A stretch of 64,000 bases of DNA from Solirubrobacter sp963724195 (lineage in GTDB: Bacteria > Actinomycetota > Thermoleophilia > Solirubrobacterales > Solirubrobacteraceae). A program made the position numbers and the translations under genes. The notes beneath the pieces are model-generated. The model ran no database searches, was not told the DNA's origin, and was given only the letters and a program-made list of their open reading frames with translations. This document shows, piece after piece, positions 1 to 11,166 of this stretch (the stretch's first letter is position 1; each line of letters opens with the position of its first letter). The DNA lies in assembly GCA_963724195.1 (NCBI GenBank), contig CAVRTQ010000016.1:372001-436000 (forward strand). The letters run 5' to 3'.

Positions 1-517
1 GAACGCGGGCCGCTCGCCCGCGGCCTCGACGCCGACGTCGGTCGGGATGTCGCCCGCGCGCACGCCGCGCCAGAACGCGGCGTCGCCGTCCGGCGTGTCG
101 AGCTTGGCGAGGTTCTCCGGCGTGCCGGCGACGTAGAACGAGAAGTCGCGGCCGAGGTAGGACTTGCCCAGGTACTTCTTGATCAGGCGAGCGCGCGGAT
201 TGTCCTTGGTCGCCTCGACCATCGCGTCCCAGTACTGATGGATGACGCGCGTCAGGTTGCGGCCGCGCGGCGGTCGGAGCGCCGGACCCGAAGGTCGGCG
301 CGCCGCCGCCGGCGGTCGCCGTGCCGTAGCCGAGCGGGACGACCGCGTCCGGGTCGTCCTTGCCGGCCCAGTACTGATCCCACGTGGGGATGGTGTTGTC
401 GTAGCCGAGGGTCTGCGTGCAGCCCACGGGGTCCACCTGCGCCTGCGCGGCGGCAGGGGCCGCTGCGACCGCGGCAAGCGCGATAGCGGCGGCGGTGAGG
501 CTCTTACGCAAGGACAT
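1..517 (-). CDS. Secreted zinc carboxypeptidase-like (M14) protein, N-terminal part
   Basis: The reading frame starts at ATG 517 with a GGAGGT ribosome site seven bases upstream, and runs off the left edge of the window, so the catalytic C-terminal part is missing. Residues 1-28 form a Sec signal peptide (MSLRKSLTAAAIALAAVAAA, then APAAAQAQ). The stretch GKSYLGRDFSFYVAGTPENL resembles the GxSxxGR element that opens M14 metallocarboxypeptidase domains; the zinc ligands would lie outside the window. One extra base near 268 shifts the frame (GAPTAA before it, GRNLTRVIHQYWDA after it). The start overlaps the stop of the upstream beta-helix gene by one base (TGATG), so the two are probably translationally coupled and both exported. 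Family assignment is moderate because only the N-terminus is visible. Confidence 0.55.
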   Translation of the reverse strand, partial: MSLRKSLTAAAIALAAVAAAPAAAQAQVDPVGCTQTLGYDNTIPTWDQYWAGKDDPDAVVPLGYGTATAGGGAPTFGSGAPTAARPQPDARHPSVLGRDGRGDQGQSARSPDQEVPGQVLPRPRLLVLRRRHAGEPRQARHAGRRRRVLARRARGRHPDRRRRRGRGRAARV

Positions 518-2957
518 CACGAGAACCTCCGGCTCTTGCCGACGGCGTTGAGCACGTTGTTACCGGCGAACGTCACCGAGGCCGAGAAGCTCTCCTGCTT
601 GCGACTTGGTCGTGATCGAGCGGGAGAACGTGCAGCCCTTCGACAGCTTGACCTCCTGGTTGAGGATCGAACGGCCGGCGCGCTTGACCGTCAGCAGGAC
701 CTTGCCCGTGCAGCCCTGGCTCTTGGCGCACAGCCGACGGGAAGGTCACCTTGCCGGTGATCGTGCGCTTGGTGCCGCTCTTGACGGACTGCTTGGCGAC
801 GCTGACGCTCAGCTTCGCGACGAAGCGCGAGACGACGACGTTGCGCGAGACCTCGGTCGTGGAGCCGGCGTTGTCGGTGACGATCAGGCGCAGGGCCTGG
901 CCGCCGACGTCGGAGCCCTTCGGGGAGAAGGAGCACTCGAACGGCGCCGCGGACACGACGCACAGCGTGCGCGTGCCGAGCACGACGGCGGCGGACTTGA
1001 TGCCGGCCGGCGAGCTCGCGGAGAACAGGACCTTCGACTTGCCCGCGATCGAGCGCGGCCAGGAGACGAACTCCACGGACGGAGCGACGGCCGGGGCGGC
1101 GTTGACGCCCTTGTCGGGATCGGGCGTGACCGAGCCGCCGCCGACGATCGTCGCCGTGGGGGTCGCGACCGGCGGAGGCCGTCGCGGTGGCCGTGGCCGT
1201 GCCGGTGGCCGCCGGGGTCGTCGGCGTCGGCGTGGTCGAGCACGTCACCGTGACCGGGAACGTGGCCGACTTCGTCTGGCCGGCCGAGTCGGTGGCGACC
1301 GCGCTGTAGGTGCGAACCGTGTTGCAGGCCGCGTCAGCCGGGATCGTCACGCTGACCGAGTACGGCGGCAGCGTCGCGGTGCCGAGCGTCGTGAAGCCCT
1401 CGGCAAAGCGCACGCGCTTGACGCCGAAGTCGTCGGACGCCATCGCCGCAAGCGTGATCGCGGTGCCGCGGTTGGCGCTCGCCGGGCCGGACAGCGACAC
1501 CGACGGAGCGGCGTCGTCGACCGGGATCGGCGCGGTCAGCACGGGCAGCTGGCCGTTGGTCGGATCAGACTGCGGGCCGCTGCGGTACGGGAAGAAGTCG
1601 ACCGCGTTGGAGGTCGTCCCGCCCGAGACCGTCTCGAGCGTCGCCGTGCCGTTGACCGGGTTCTCCGGCGTCTGCGGGTTGGTCGTCGGCGAGATGGCCG
1701 GGCCTGGGTTGGTCAGCGAGTTGAAGCGCAGACCCCACCAGTTGCCCTCGGCCTTGAGCAGGTTGCCCTGGCTCGCGAGCTCGCCGGAGTTCGGGTTGCC
1801 GGTGACGGCGGTGGTGCCGTCGGCGGCGACGTTCATCACGCCGTACGCGTTGTCGACGATGTTGCTGGTGCCGATGCGCGAGTAGACGACCTGGCCGGTC
1901 GCGCTCGCGTACTGGGCGATCTTCGCGCCGACGTAGCGGACGCCCGCGGCCAACGTCAGGTTCGCGTTGTTGGTCTCGGAGTTGCGCGTCGGGGCGCCGA
2001 AGCCGTTGACCAGGTTCTGCGAGATCAGCGACGAGTCGACCGTGGCGTAGGAGCCGCTGGTGACGCGCAGGCCGTCCTGGCCGAACAGCGGGCCGGTCGT
2101 GAGCAGGCCGACGCTGGCGCAGTTGCCGGTGCCGGCGTAGTTGACGCACTCGGTGCGGCCGATGATCTGGCTGGCGGTGATGACGCCCCAGTTCACCGTG
2201 CCGGACGGGAGGAACGGGGCCACGTCGTTCTGCGAGCCGTCGATCAGGATGCCGATCTGGTTGTACTTGTCGACGCGCAACGCGGTCGATGGTCAGCTTG
2301 CGCGCGCCGTCCACAGGGGCCAGCAGCGCGTTGGAAGTCTGGACGATGCCGATGCCGGGCTGCGGGCCGCGCCAGCCGCCGGGGCGCCAGTACGCGGTGT
2401 CGCCCTCGGACGTGACGATGTTCGTCACGCGCGTGCGGGTGATCGAGCCCTTGGCGTCGAGGTACAGCGACGCCCGCCTCGACCGCGACCTCGCGGCCCT
2501 GCGGGTCATAGCCGTCGACCGTGACGCCCGAGATGTTGACCGTGAGCGGCTGCGTCGGCGTGCCGACGATCGCCACGATGTCGCCGACGCCGTTGCGGAT
2601 GTCGGTGATGCCCTCTTCGATGATGCTGCCGCGAACCAGTGGGTTCGCCTTCGGCGAGATGGAGACCAGATCGGCGCCCGCGCCCTTGAGCGTCAGGTTC
2701 TTGGTGATGGTCACCGCGTTGGTGCCGGGGGCGCCGGTGCCCTCGGCATAGTCGCCGGCGCAGACGGTGATCGTGTCACCGGATGCGGCGGCGTCGACTG
2801 CGGCCTGAATCGACGTGAAGGTGGCTGCGGGGCAGTCCGCCTTGTCGTCGTCGACCGTGTGTGTCGCTGCGTACGCGCTTGGCGCCATACACAGGACCCC
2901 TGCGCTGATGAGCGCAGGTAGGTGCCTGTACTTCAAGAACAACCCCCTCTTCGACAC
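517..2957 (-). CDS. Secreted right-handed beta-helix protein with C-terminal Ig-like domains
   Basis: Likely GTG start at 2957 (GAGGG about six bases upstream), followed by a signal peptide ending near APSAYAA. Then comes a pectin-lyase-like parallel beta-helix: the opening (TFTSIQAAVDAAASGDTITV) is the usual start of periplasmic copper-binding NosD/right-handed beta-helix repeats. After a Thr/Pro/Ala-rich linker (about residue 560) come Ig-like segments and a Cys-containing C-terminal module (CAKSQGCTGKVLLTVKRAGR) seen in actinobacterial surface proteins. No catalytic residues are recognisable, so the substrate is unknown; polysaccharide binding or cleavage is only an inference. The frame is broken by single extra bases near 2472, 2283, 1177, 733 and 592; removing five bases gives 811 codons. 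The stop TGA overlaps the next gene's ATG. Confidence 0.7.
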
Positions 2958-3031
2958 ACGTGCCCTCAGCACGCGCTTCCACTCGCGCGAGATGATCGCC
3001 TTATCCCGCGTAGGCGAACCTGATTCTGGGC

Positions 3032-3065
3032 GTTGAGTCGGCTCAACACCTGGACCACGGTCCAG
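3032..3065. other. Two tandem hairpins between the queuosine-salvage gene and the beta-helix gene
   Basis: Two perfect inverted repeats sit side by side: GTTGAG/CTCAAC with a 4-base loop (3032-3047) and CTGGACC/GGTCCAG with a 2-base loop (3050-3065). They lie just after the stop of the upstream minus-strand gene. No T-run follows, so a classical intrinsic terminator is not supported; an operator or a Rho-assisted stop is equally possible. Confidence 0.35.
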
Positions 3066-3070
3066 TCGGG

Positions 3071-3949
3071 CTAGTAGGCCGTCGTCCGGGCGCGGTGGCG
3101 CGGCTGCGCCTTGTAGCGGGCCTCGGCGCCGCGGTTCCAGAGCGCGTTGTCGACGGCGGTCGCGGTCGTGTTCCCGTGCGCTTGGACCAGCAGCTCGACC
3201 GCGTGCAACGCGGTCGCCCGGATCTCGACCTCCTCGGGCGAGTTGTGCTCGATCAACGTGCCGGCGTCGATCCGCTGCACGAGGTCCGCGTCGAACGTGA
3301 GGACGCCGTCCAGGCGCAGCACGTGGGGGACGAGGTTGTCGGCGAACAGCGTCAGGCGGTGCAGGTCGCGGCCGTCCGTGAGGCCCGCGAGGGCGAGGTC
3401 GGCAGCGGCGATCTGGGCGCGCTTGTAGAGCGGGATCGCCCGGCCTTCGTAGGGCGAGATGTCGTACCAGGTGGGCCAGCGGGAGAGCTCGGTCGCGAGC
3501 TCCTCGGCCGTGCCCGAGCGGGCGAACGCCTTGAAGCAGTCGCCGACCCGTTGTCCCAGCTCGCGCAGGCTGCGCTGGAACAGGGCCATCAGCGGATGCT
3601 CGGCGTCCTGCCCCAGCGCCCTGGCGATCTCTACCGCCGTGATCGCCTTGAGCTCGGCGATCGTCCACGGGCCATGGTCGCGCAGCCCCTTCTCGACCGT
3701 GCGAAAGCCGGACAGCCCGGGCGGCTTGTTCAGCGTCGGGAACCAGCCCGAGCCGAAGTTGATCGCGTTGAGCTGCAGTGAGAACGCGGCGCGCAGCTCG
3801 TCGTCGGCGCCCTCCAGCTCCGGCGCGGGCGGAGAGACGGACGGCAACTCGCGCGCGTAGGCGTCGATCGCGTCCGCATTGATCTGCACGTGCTTGGCCC
3901 GTCCCGCCACCCAGGCGGCGGCCTCGCGGATCTCGTCGGTCAGCGTCAC
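3071..3949 (-). CDS. Queuosine 5'-phosphate N-glycosylase-like salvage protein (DUF2419/Qng1)
   Basis: 292-residue cytoplasmic protein, intact frame, ATG start at 3949. It carries the DUF2419 signature: an N-terminal LNAINFGSGWFP block, the central LTLFADNLVPHVLR motif, the EVEIRATALHAVELL helix, and a basic C-terminus (HRARTTAY). Members of this family hydrolyse queuosine 5'-monophosphate to free queuine, which is salvaged for tRNA wobble modification (known for human QNG1 and the Sphaerobacter homologue). No tgt or transporter gene lies next to it, so the local context does not test the role. It is divergent from pcrA with 54 bases between the start codons. The family call is good; activity in this organism is inferred. 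Confidence 0.75.
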   Translation of the reverse strand: MTLTDEIREAAAWVAGRAKHVQINADAIDAYARELPSVSPPAPELEGADDELRAAFSLQLNAINFGSGWFPTLNKPPGLSGFRTVEKGLRDHGPWTIAELKAITAVEIARALGQDAEHPLMALFQRSLRELGQRVGDCFKAFARSGTAEELATELSRWPTWYDISPYEGRAIPLYKRAQIAAADLALAGLTDGRDLHRLTLFADNLVPHVLRLDGVLTFDADLVQRIDAGTLIEHNSPEEVEIRATALHAVELLVQAHGNTTATAVDNALWNRGAEARYKAQPRHRARTTAY

Positions 3950-4003
3950 GGCGGCGGACCCTAGCCGTCTGATTCGCGCGCTAGCGTGCTTGGAGCCCTA
4001 ACT

Positions 4004-6199
<2,196 letters not shown>

Positions 6200-6272
6200 G
6201 GAATCGAACCCGCGAGGTGGGGTTAGCCGCCTCGTGAGGCGGCCCCTCGGCACCTAGAGTCGGCTGGCGTCC

Positions 6273-7418
6273 ATGCGCGCCCTTCTGCTCCTCGCCTCGA
6301 TCGTCGTCCTCGTCGACACGTCCTTCTACGCCGCGATCACGCCGCTGCTCCCTGACCTGACCGAAGAGTTCGGGCTGAGCAAGAGCGGCGCGGGCATCCT
6401 CGCCGCGGCGTACCCGATCGGCACGTTCGTCGGCGGCCTCCCCGGCGGCTACATGGCCGCGCGCGTCGGCGTCAAGCCCACGGTGCTGCTCGGCCTCGCG
6501 CTGATGACCGTGGCGAGCGTCGGCTTCGCGTTCGCGAACACCGTCCTGCTGCTGGACCTCGCCCGCTTCGTGCAGGGCGTCGGCGGCGCGGCGTCCTGGG
6601 CGGGCGCGATGGCCTGGATCGCGGGCGCGGCGCCCAAGGAGCAGCGCGGCCAGATGATCGGCACCGCGATGGGCGCGGCGATCGCGGGCGCGCTGCTCGG
6701 CCCCGTGCTGGGCGTCGCGGCGGACCTGACCAGCTACGCGCTCGTGTTCTGCACGGTCGGCGCCGTCGGCGTCGGCCTGATGATCTGGACGCTCCGCACG
6801 CCCGGCGCGAAGCCGCTCGGCGACGGTTCGATGCGCGGGCTGCTCAGCGCGCTCAAGGACAGCCAGGTGCGCACCGGCCTGCTGCTCGTGACCGTCCCGG
6901 GCCTGCTGTTCGGCACGCTCTCGGTGCTCGGCCCGTTGCGCTTGGACGAGCTCGGCGCGACCGCGGTGGCGATCGGGGCCACGTGGCTGGTCGCCGCCGG
7001 GCTGGAAGCGATCGTGAGCCCGCTCGCCGGCCGCTTCAGCGACCGCCGGGGCCGGCTCGCGCCCCTGCTGGCCGGCCTGGTGGGCGGCGCGGTCACGTTC
7101 GCGATCCTCCCGTGGCCGAACACCGCCATTGCGCTGGCGGTCGTGATCGTGGTCGGCTCGCCCGTCATCGGCCTGCTGTGGGCGCCCGCGATGGCGATGC
7201 TCTCCGACGGCGCCGACCACGTCGGCCTCGAGCAGGGGCTCGCGTTCGGCGTGATGAACCTGACGTGGGCGACGGGCCAGACCATCGGCGACATCGGCGG
7301 CTCCCGGCTGGGCGAGTCCGCCGGCGACGAGGTGGCGTACCTCACGCTCTCGGCGATCTGCGTCGTGGCGTTCATCGTCCTGCGCGCGAGCGCGCTGCGC
7401 CGCCCCGTGCCCGCATGA
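6273..7418 (+). CDS. Major facilitator superfamily transporter
   Basis: 381 residues with about 12 hydrophobic segments and a short central loop (about 185-205), the two-times-six MFS plan. The loop between helices 2 and 3 has GGYMAARVGVKP, matching the MFS motif-A position, and the equivalent loop in the second half reads GRFSDRRGRLAP. The N-terminal half resembles drug/metabolite efflux proteins of the DHA type; the substrate cannot be read from sequence. It lies downstream of pcrA with a 73-base gap, so co-transcription is possible but not obvious. The frame is intact. Confidence 0.8.
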   Translation: MRALLLLASIVVLVDTSFYAAITPLLPDLTEEFGLSKSGAGILAAAYPIGTFVGGLPGGYMAARVGVKPTVLLGLALMTVASVGFAFANTVLLLDLARFVQGVGGAASWAGAMAWIAGAAPKEQRGQMIGTAMGAAIAGALLGPVLGVAADLTSYALVFCTVGAVGVGLMIWTLRTPGAKPLGDGSMRGLLSALKDSQVRTGLLLVTVPGLLFGTLSVLGPLRLDELGATAVAIGATWLVAAGLEAIVSPLAGRFSDRRGRLAPLLAGLVGGAVTFAILPWPNTAIALAVVIVVGSPVIGLLWAPAMAMLSDGADHVGLEQGLAFGVMNLTWATGQTIGDIGGSRLGESAGDEVAYLTLSAICVVAFIVLRASALRRPVPA

Positions 7419-7447
7419 CCTGAGCGCTGAGCGGGAAGACTCGGCGC

Positions 7448-7678
7448 ATGGCCAACCGAACCGAACGCAAGCTGACGAGCAGCGGCAGCCGCTTTGTCGC
7501 GATCGGCGCGCCGCTGCTGGTCATCGGCATCGTGCTCGCGCTCCTGCTGGACCACAACTCCGTCGGGATCGGCGTCGCGATCGCCGTCCTGGGCGCGATT
7601 CCCACCGTGGTCGGCATCGCCCTGATGCTGTTCGCGGGCGTGAACCAACACTCCCGCAAGGACCGCCCCTTCGCGTAG
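7448..7678 (+). CDS. Small two-helix membrane protein, unknown function
   Basis: 76 residues with ATG at 7448. A short basic N-terminus (MANRTERKLTSSGSRF) is followed by two hydrophobic segments (about 18-34 and 40-62) and a charged tail. It follows the MFS gene by 29 bases on the same strand and ends one base before the convergent gamma-glutamyltransferase stop. I do not recognise the family; a membrane location is the only supported statement. Confidence 0.6.
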   Translation: MANRTERKLTSSGSRFVAIGAPLLVIGIVLALLLDHNSVGIGVAIAVLGAIPTVVGIALMLFAGVNQHSRKDRPFA

Positions 7679-9308
7679 CTACCGCCCGACGGCGTAGCCC
7701 TGCATCCCGCGGGGGTTCGCGCCGGCGCGCAGGAGCCCGTCGGGCGCGCGGGAGATCGCGCTGAGCCGGCCCTGGGACCAGCCGCCCGCCACTTCGACGG
7801 CGTGCCCGCGCTCCCGCAGCCCGCGGATCGTGTCCGCGGGCAGCCGGTCCTCGACCGTGACGGCTTTCAGCGCCACCTCGCGTGGGTGGAAGGAGCTCGG
7901 GAAGTGGTCGGTGTGGAACATCGGCGCGTCGATCGCCTCCTGCAGGTTCAGGCCGAACACGGCGTGCGCGAGGAAGAACTGCAGCGACCACTGGTCCTGC
8001 TGGTCGCCGCCGGGCGTGCCGAACGCGAGCACGGTGCCGTCGTCGTGGACGGCCATGCTGGGCGACAGCGTGGTGCGCGGCCGCACGCCGGGCTTCAGCG
8101 ACGACGCCAGCCCTTCCTCGAGCCAGAACATCTGCGCGCGGGTGCCGAGCGCGAAGCCGAGGCCGTCGATCGCGGGCGAGGACTGCAGCCAGCCGCCGCT
8201 CGGCGTCGCGCTCACGAGGTTGCCGAAGCGGTCCGCGACGTCCAGGTGGCAGGTGTCGCCGCGCGTGGGCTCGGCGTCGCCGACGAGGCCCTCGCGCACC
8301 GACGGGATAGCGCGGCGAAGGGCCACCCGGCCGCAGCTCGGCGGAGGCGTGGGGGCCGATCAGCGCGCGCCGCGCCTCCGCGTACTCGCGCGAGAGCAGC
8401 AGATCGAGCGGCACCGGCGCCGAGTCGCCGTACCACGCGTCCCGGTCCGCGAACGCGAGCTTCGCGCCCTCGACGACGGTGTGGACGTGCTCGATCCCCA
8501 GGAACGGGCCGAGCTCGTCGGGCAGCAGCGCGAGCTGCTGCAGGAACACCGGTCCCTGGCCCCACGGCCCGGTCTTGAACACCGTCCAGTCCCCGAAGCG
8601 CAGTGACACGGGTTCCTCGACGACGGCCGCGTACGGCGCCAGGTCGTCCGGGGTGAGGAAGCCGGCAGCCAGCGACTCCGCCACCCAGCCGCGGTACCAG
8701 GCATCCCGCGCGGCGTCGATCCGCGCTTCCCGGGACGGCCCGGGCACGGCGGCGAGCCGCTCGTAGGTGTCGGCCAGCATCGGGTTGCGCAGGCGCCCGT
8801 CCACCGGCCGCCAGATCCGGGCGGAGACCTCCCACGCGGGCTCGATCCGCGCGATCGCGCTCACGATCCCGGGCGTCGCCGGGAACCCGTCGCGGGCGTA
8901 GCCGATGGCGTAGGCGAGCACGTCCGCCAGCTCCCACGAACCGAAGTCCCGCAGCAAGGTGCACCACGCGTCGAACGCGCCCGGCACGCACGCGGCGTAC
9001 GGGCCGACGCCCGGGACCAGGTCGAATCCCAGCCCGCGGTAGGCGTCGATCGTCGCGGCCGCGGGCGCCGGACCCTGCCCGCAGATCACGCGCACGCGCG
9101 ACCCGTCCCACAGCAGCAGCGGCAGATCGCCGCCCGGCCCGTTCATGTGCGGCTCCACGACCTGCAGCGCGAACCCGGCCGCCACCGCGGCGTCGAACGC
9201 GTTCCCGCCGCGCTCGAGCACGGCCATCCCGGCGGCGCTCGCCAGCCAGTGCGTCGAGGCCACCATCCCGAAGGTGCCGGACAGCTCCGGCCGCGTCGTG
9301 AATGCCAT
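7679..9308 (-). CDS. Gamma-glutamyltransferase family protein (one frameshift)
   Basis: Ntn-hydrolase of the gamma-glutamyltranspeptidase fold. The N-terminal part has the family opening MVASTHWLASAAGMAVLERG and GGNAFDAAVAAGFALQVVEP. The small-subunit start is RGDTCHLDVADRFGNLVS, where the Thr of DTCH is the expected autoprocessing nucleophile. Later blocks include SGGW, GTPGGDQQ and PRGMQGYAVGR. No signal peptide is visible, so it may be cytoplasmic, unlike classical Ggt; many actinobacterial members act on other gamma-glutamyl or cephalosporin-like amides. One extra base near 8317, just before the nucleophile region, splits the frame; corrected length is about 542 residues. It is divergent from folD with only 29 bases between starts. 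Confidence 0.82.
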
Positions 9309-9337
9309 CCGCGCGAGACGCTAGCCTGCCCGCCCGA

Positions 9338-10186
9338 ATGACGCTCATCGACGGCAAGGCCATCGCCCAGGAAGTCCGCAACGAGATCCGCGATGCAGTC
9401 GCGGAATGGGTCGCCGCGGGGAACGAAGCCCCGGGCCTGGCGACGGTCCTGGTCGGCGACGATCCCGCCTCCGCCGTCTATGTCGGCGGCAAGCAGAAGG
9501 CCTGCGCCGAGGTCGGCATGCGCGGCTACGACCACCGCCTCGCCGCGGACACGAGCGAGGGCGAGGTGCGCGCGCTGCTGCACCAGCTCAACAACGACCC
9601 GGCGGTGAGCGGGATCCTGCTGCAGCTCCCGCCGCCGCCGCACATCGACGGGCCGAAGCTCACCGAGGAGATCGCGCCCGGCAAGGACGTGGACGGCCTC
9701 ACGCCGATCTCCACCGGCCTGCTGCACAAGAACCTCCCGGGCCTGCGCCCGTGCACGCCGCTCGGCTGCCTGGAGCTGCTCAAGCGCCACGACGTGGACC
9801 TTTCCGGTGCCGAGGCCGTGGTCGTGGGTCGCAGCGACCTCGTCGGCAAGCCGATCTCCGCGCTGCTGCTGCAGGCCAACGCCACCGTCACCACCGCGCA
9901 CTCGCGCACGCAGGACCTCGCGGACGTCTGCCGCCGCGCCGACGTGCTGGTCGCCGCGGTGGGCGTGACGCACCTGATCAAGGGCGATTGGGTCAAGGAG
10001 GGCGCCGTCGTGATCGACGTCGGCATGAACCGCCTCGACGGCAAGCTCACCGGCGACGTAGAGTTCGAGGCCGCCGCCGAGCGCGCCCGGCTCATCACGC
10101 CGGTGCCGGGCGGCGTCGGCCCGATGACGATCGCGATGCTGCTCCGGAACACGCTCCAAGCCGCGAAGGCCGCGGCCGCCCGGTAA
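9338..10186 (+). CDS. folD: Bifunctional methylene-THF dehydrogenase/cyclohydrolase
   Basis: 282-residue intact FolD. It interconverts 5,10-methylene-, methenyl- and 10-formyl-tetrahydrofolate with NADP. Visible signatures: the YVGGK catalytic Tyr/Lys element (residues 48-52), GILLQLPPPPHI (the usual QLPLP site, here QLPPPP), PGKDVDGLTP, the NADP-binding VVVGRSDLVGKP, and the C-terminal TPVPGGVGPMT. ATG 9338 gives the standard MxLIDGKAIA N-terminus. A one-base TAATG overlap couples it to the following membrane protein. Supply of C1-folates links it functionally to the serC riboswitch module at 36 kb, though they are not adjacent. Confidence 0.95.
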   Translation: MTLIDGKAIAQEVRNEIRDAVAEWVAAGNEAPGLATVLVGDDPASAVYVGGKQKACAEVGMRGYDHRLAADTSEGEVRALLHQLNNDPAVSGILLQLPPPPHIDGPKLTEEIAPGKDVDGLTPISTGLLHKNLPGLRPCTPLGCLELLKRHDVDLSGAEAVVVGRSDLVGKPISALLLQANATVTTAHSRTQDLADVCRRADVLVAAVGVTHLIKGDWVKEGAVVIDVGMNRLDGKLTGDVEFEAAAERARLITPVPGGVGPMTIAMLLRNTLQAAKAAAAR

Positions 10187-10867
10187 TGCGCAAGGCCGAG
10201 CCGATCGCCGGGCTCGGCGGCGTCGCGCTGATCGTCGCGGCGTGCATCCACTGGGGCGAGGACATGGGCGCGGTCCAGGCCGTCGTCCTGATCGGGTTCG
10301 GGCTGCTGTTCCTCGCCGTGCCGGTCACGAGCGTGGCCACGTCCGGCCCGGCGAAAGCGGTCGCGGCCGCGGTGCTGGCCAGCGCGTTCGGCTGGATCCC
10401 GCTGCTGATCACCCTGTTGCAACTGCTGTTCGGCGACGGCGGCTGGGTATCGCCGCTCGCCGCGCTCGTCGGCTGGGTCGGCTCCTGGCTGTCCCTGCGC
10501 GACGAGTCCACGCCAGGCGCGAAGACGCCCGACGTGCCGCGGCGCGCCGCGCCCGATGTGGCAGAGCCCTCGCCGTCCTCGGCGGGCCGCGCTGCTCGGC
10601 TCGCTCTTCCTGCCCTGGTACGCGCGGCACCGCGCTCGCGGAGTGCTGGGCGGCCCGGCGACCGGGGACGTCTTCACGTTCATCGCCGTGGCGGTGCTCG
10701 CGCTCGTCGCGCTGCGCTACCGCTGGGCGGCACTGCCGGCGGCGCTGCTCGTCGGCTTCTGGATCGTCTTCCCGCCGGACGGACTCGAACCGCGCACGGG
10801 CGCGTTCATCGCGCTCGGCGCCGCGCTCTTGGCCACGTTCGCGCCTCGCCCGGAGCCCGCCGCCTAA
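10186..10867 (+). CDS. Uncharacterised membrane protein downstream of folD (one frameshift)
   Basis: The start ATG overlaps the folD stop (TAATG). The first half (to about residue 105) has three to four hydrophobic helices ending at GWVGSWLSLRDEST. A Pro/Ala linker follows, then a second hydrophobic part (FLPWYARH, VFTFIAVAVLALVALRYRWAALPAALLVG). The two halves are in different frames; one extra base near 10587 explains this and gives 226 residues. The FLPWY element followed by a loop is common in actinobacterial membrane proteins of unknown function. No enzymatic motif was seen. Confidence 0.6.
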
Positions 10868-10878
10868 GATCAGCGGCA

Positions 10879-11166
10879 ATGCTCAGCAGCGACCAGGTTC
10901 TCCATGTCGCCCGCCTTGCCCGCCTCGAGCTCACCCCCGAGGAGGTCGAGCGCTTCGGCGGCGAACTCTCCAAAGTCCTTGATCACATCGAGCTGATCGG
11001 TCAGCTCGAGCTCGAAGACGTCCAGCCCACCTCGCACGTCATCGACGTCGAGAATGCGCTCCGGCCCGACGTGCCACGGCCGTCGTTGCCCGTCGAGACC
11101 GCGCTCGCCAGCGCGCCGGACGCCGCCGACGGCGGTTTCCGCGTCCCGAGCCCGGGCGCGTCATGA
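10879..11166 (+). CDS. gatC: Asp-tRNA(Asn)/Glu-tRNA(Gln) amidotransferase subunit C
   Basis: 95 residues. It begins MLSSDQVLHVARLARLELTP, the standard GatC opening, and continues with FGGELSKVLDHIELI and the DVENALRPDVPRPSLP segment that wraps between GatA and GatB. It stabilises the amidotransferase complex that converts misacylated Glu-tRNA(Gln) or Asp-tRNA(Asn). It is the first gene of gatCAB, and its stop overlaps the gatA start (ATGA). Confidence 0.95.
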   Translation: MLSSDQVLHVARLARLELTPEEVERFGGELSKVLDHIELIGQLELEDVQPTSHVIDVENALRPDVPRPSLPVETALASAPDAADGGFRVPSPGAS

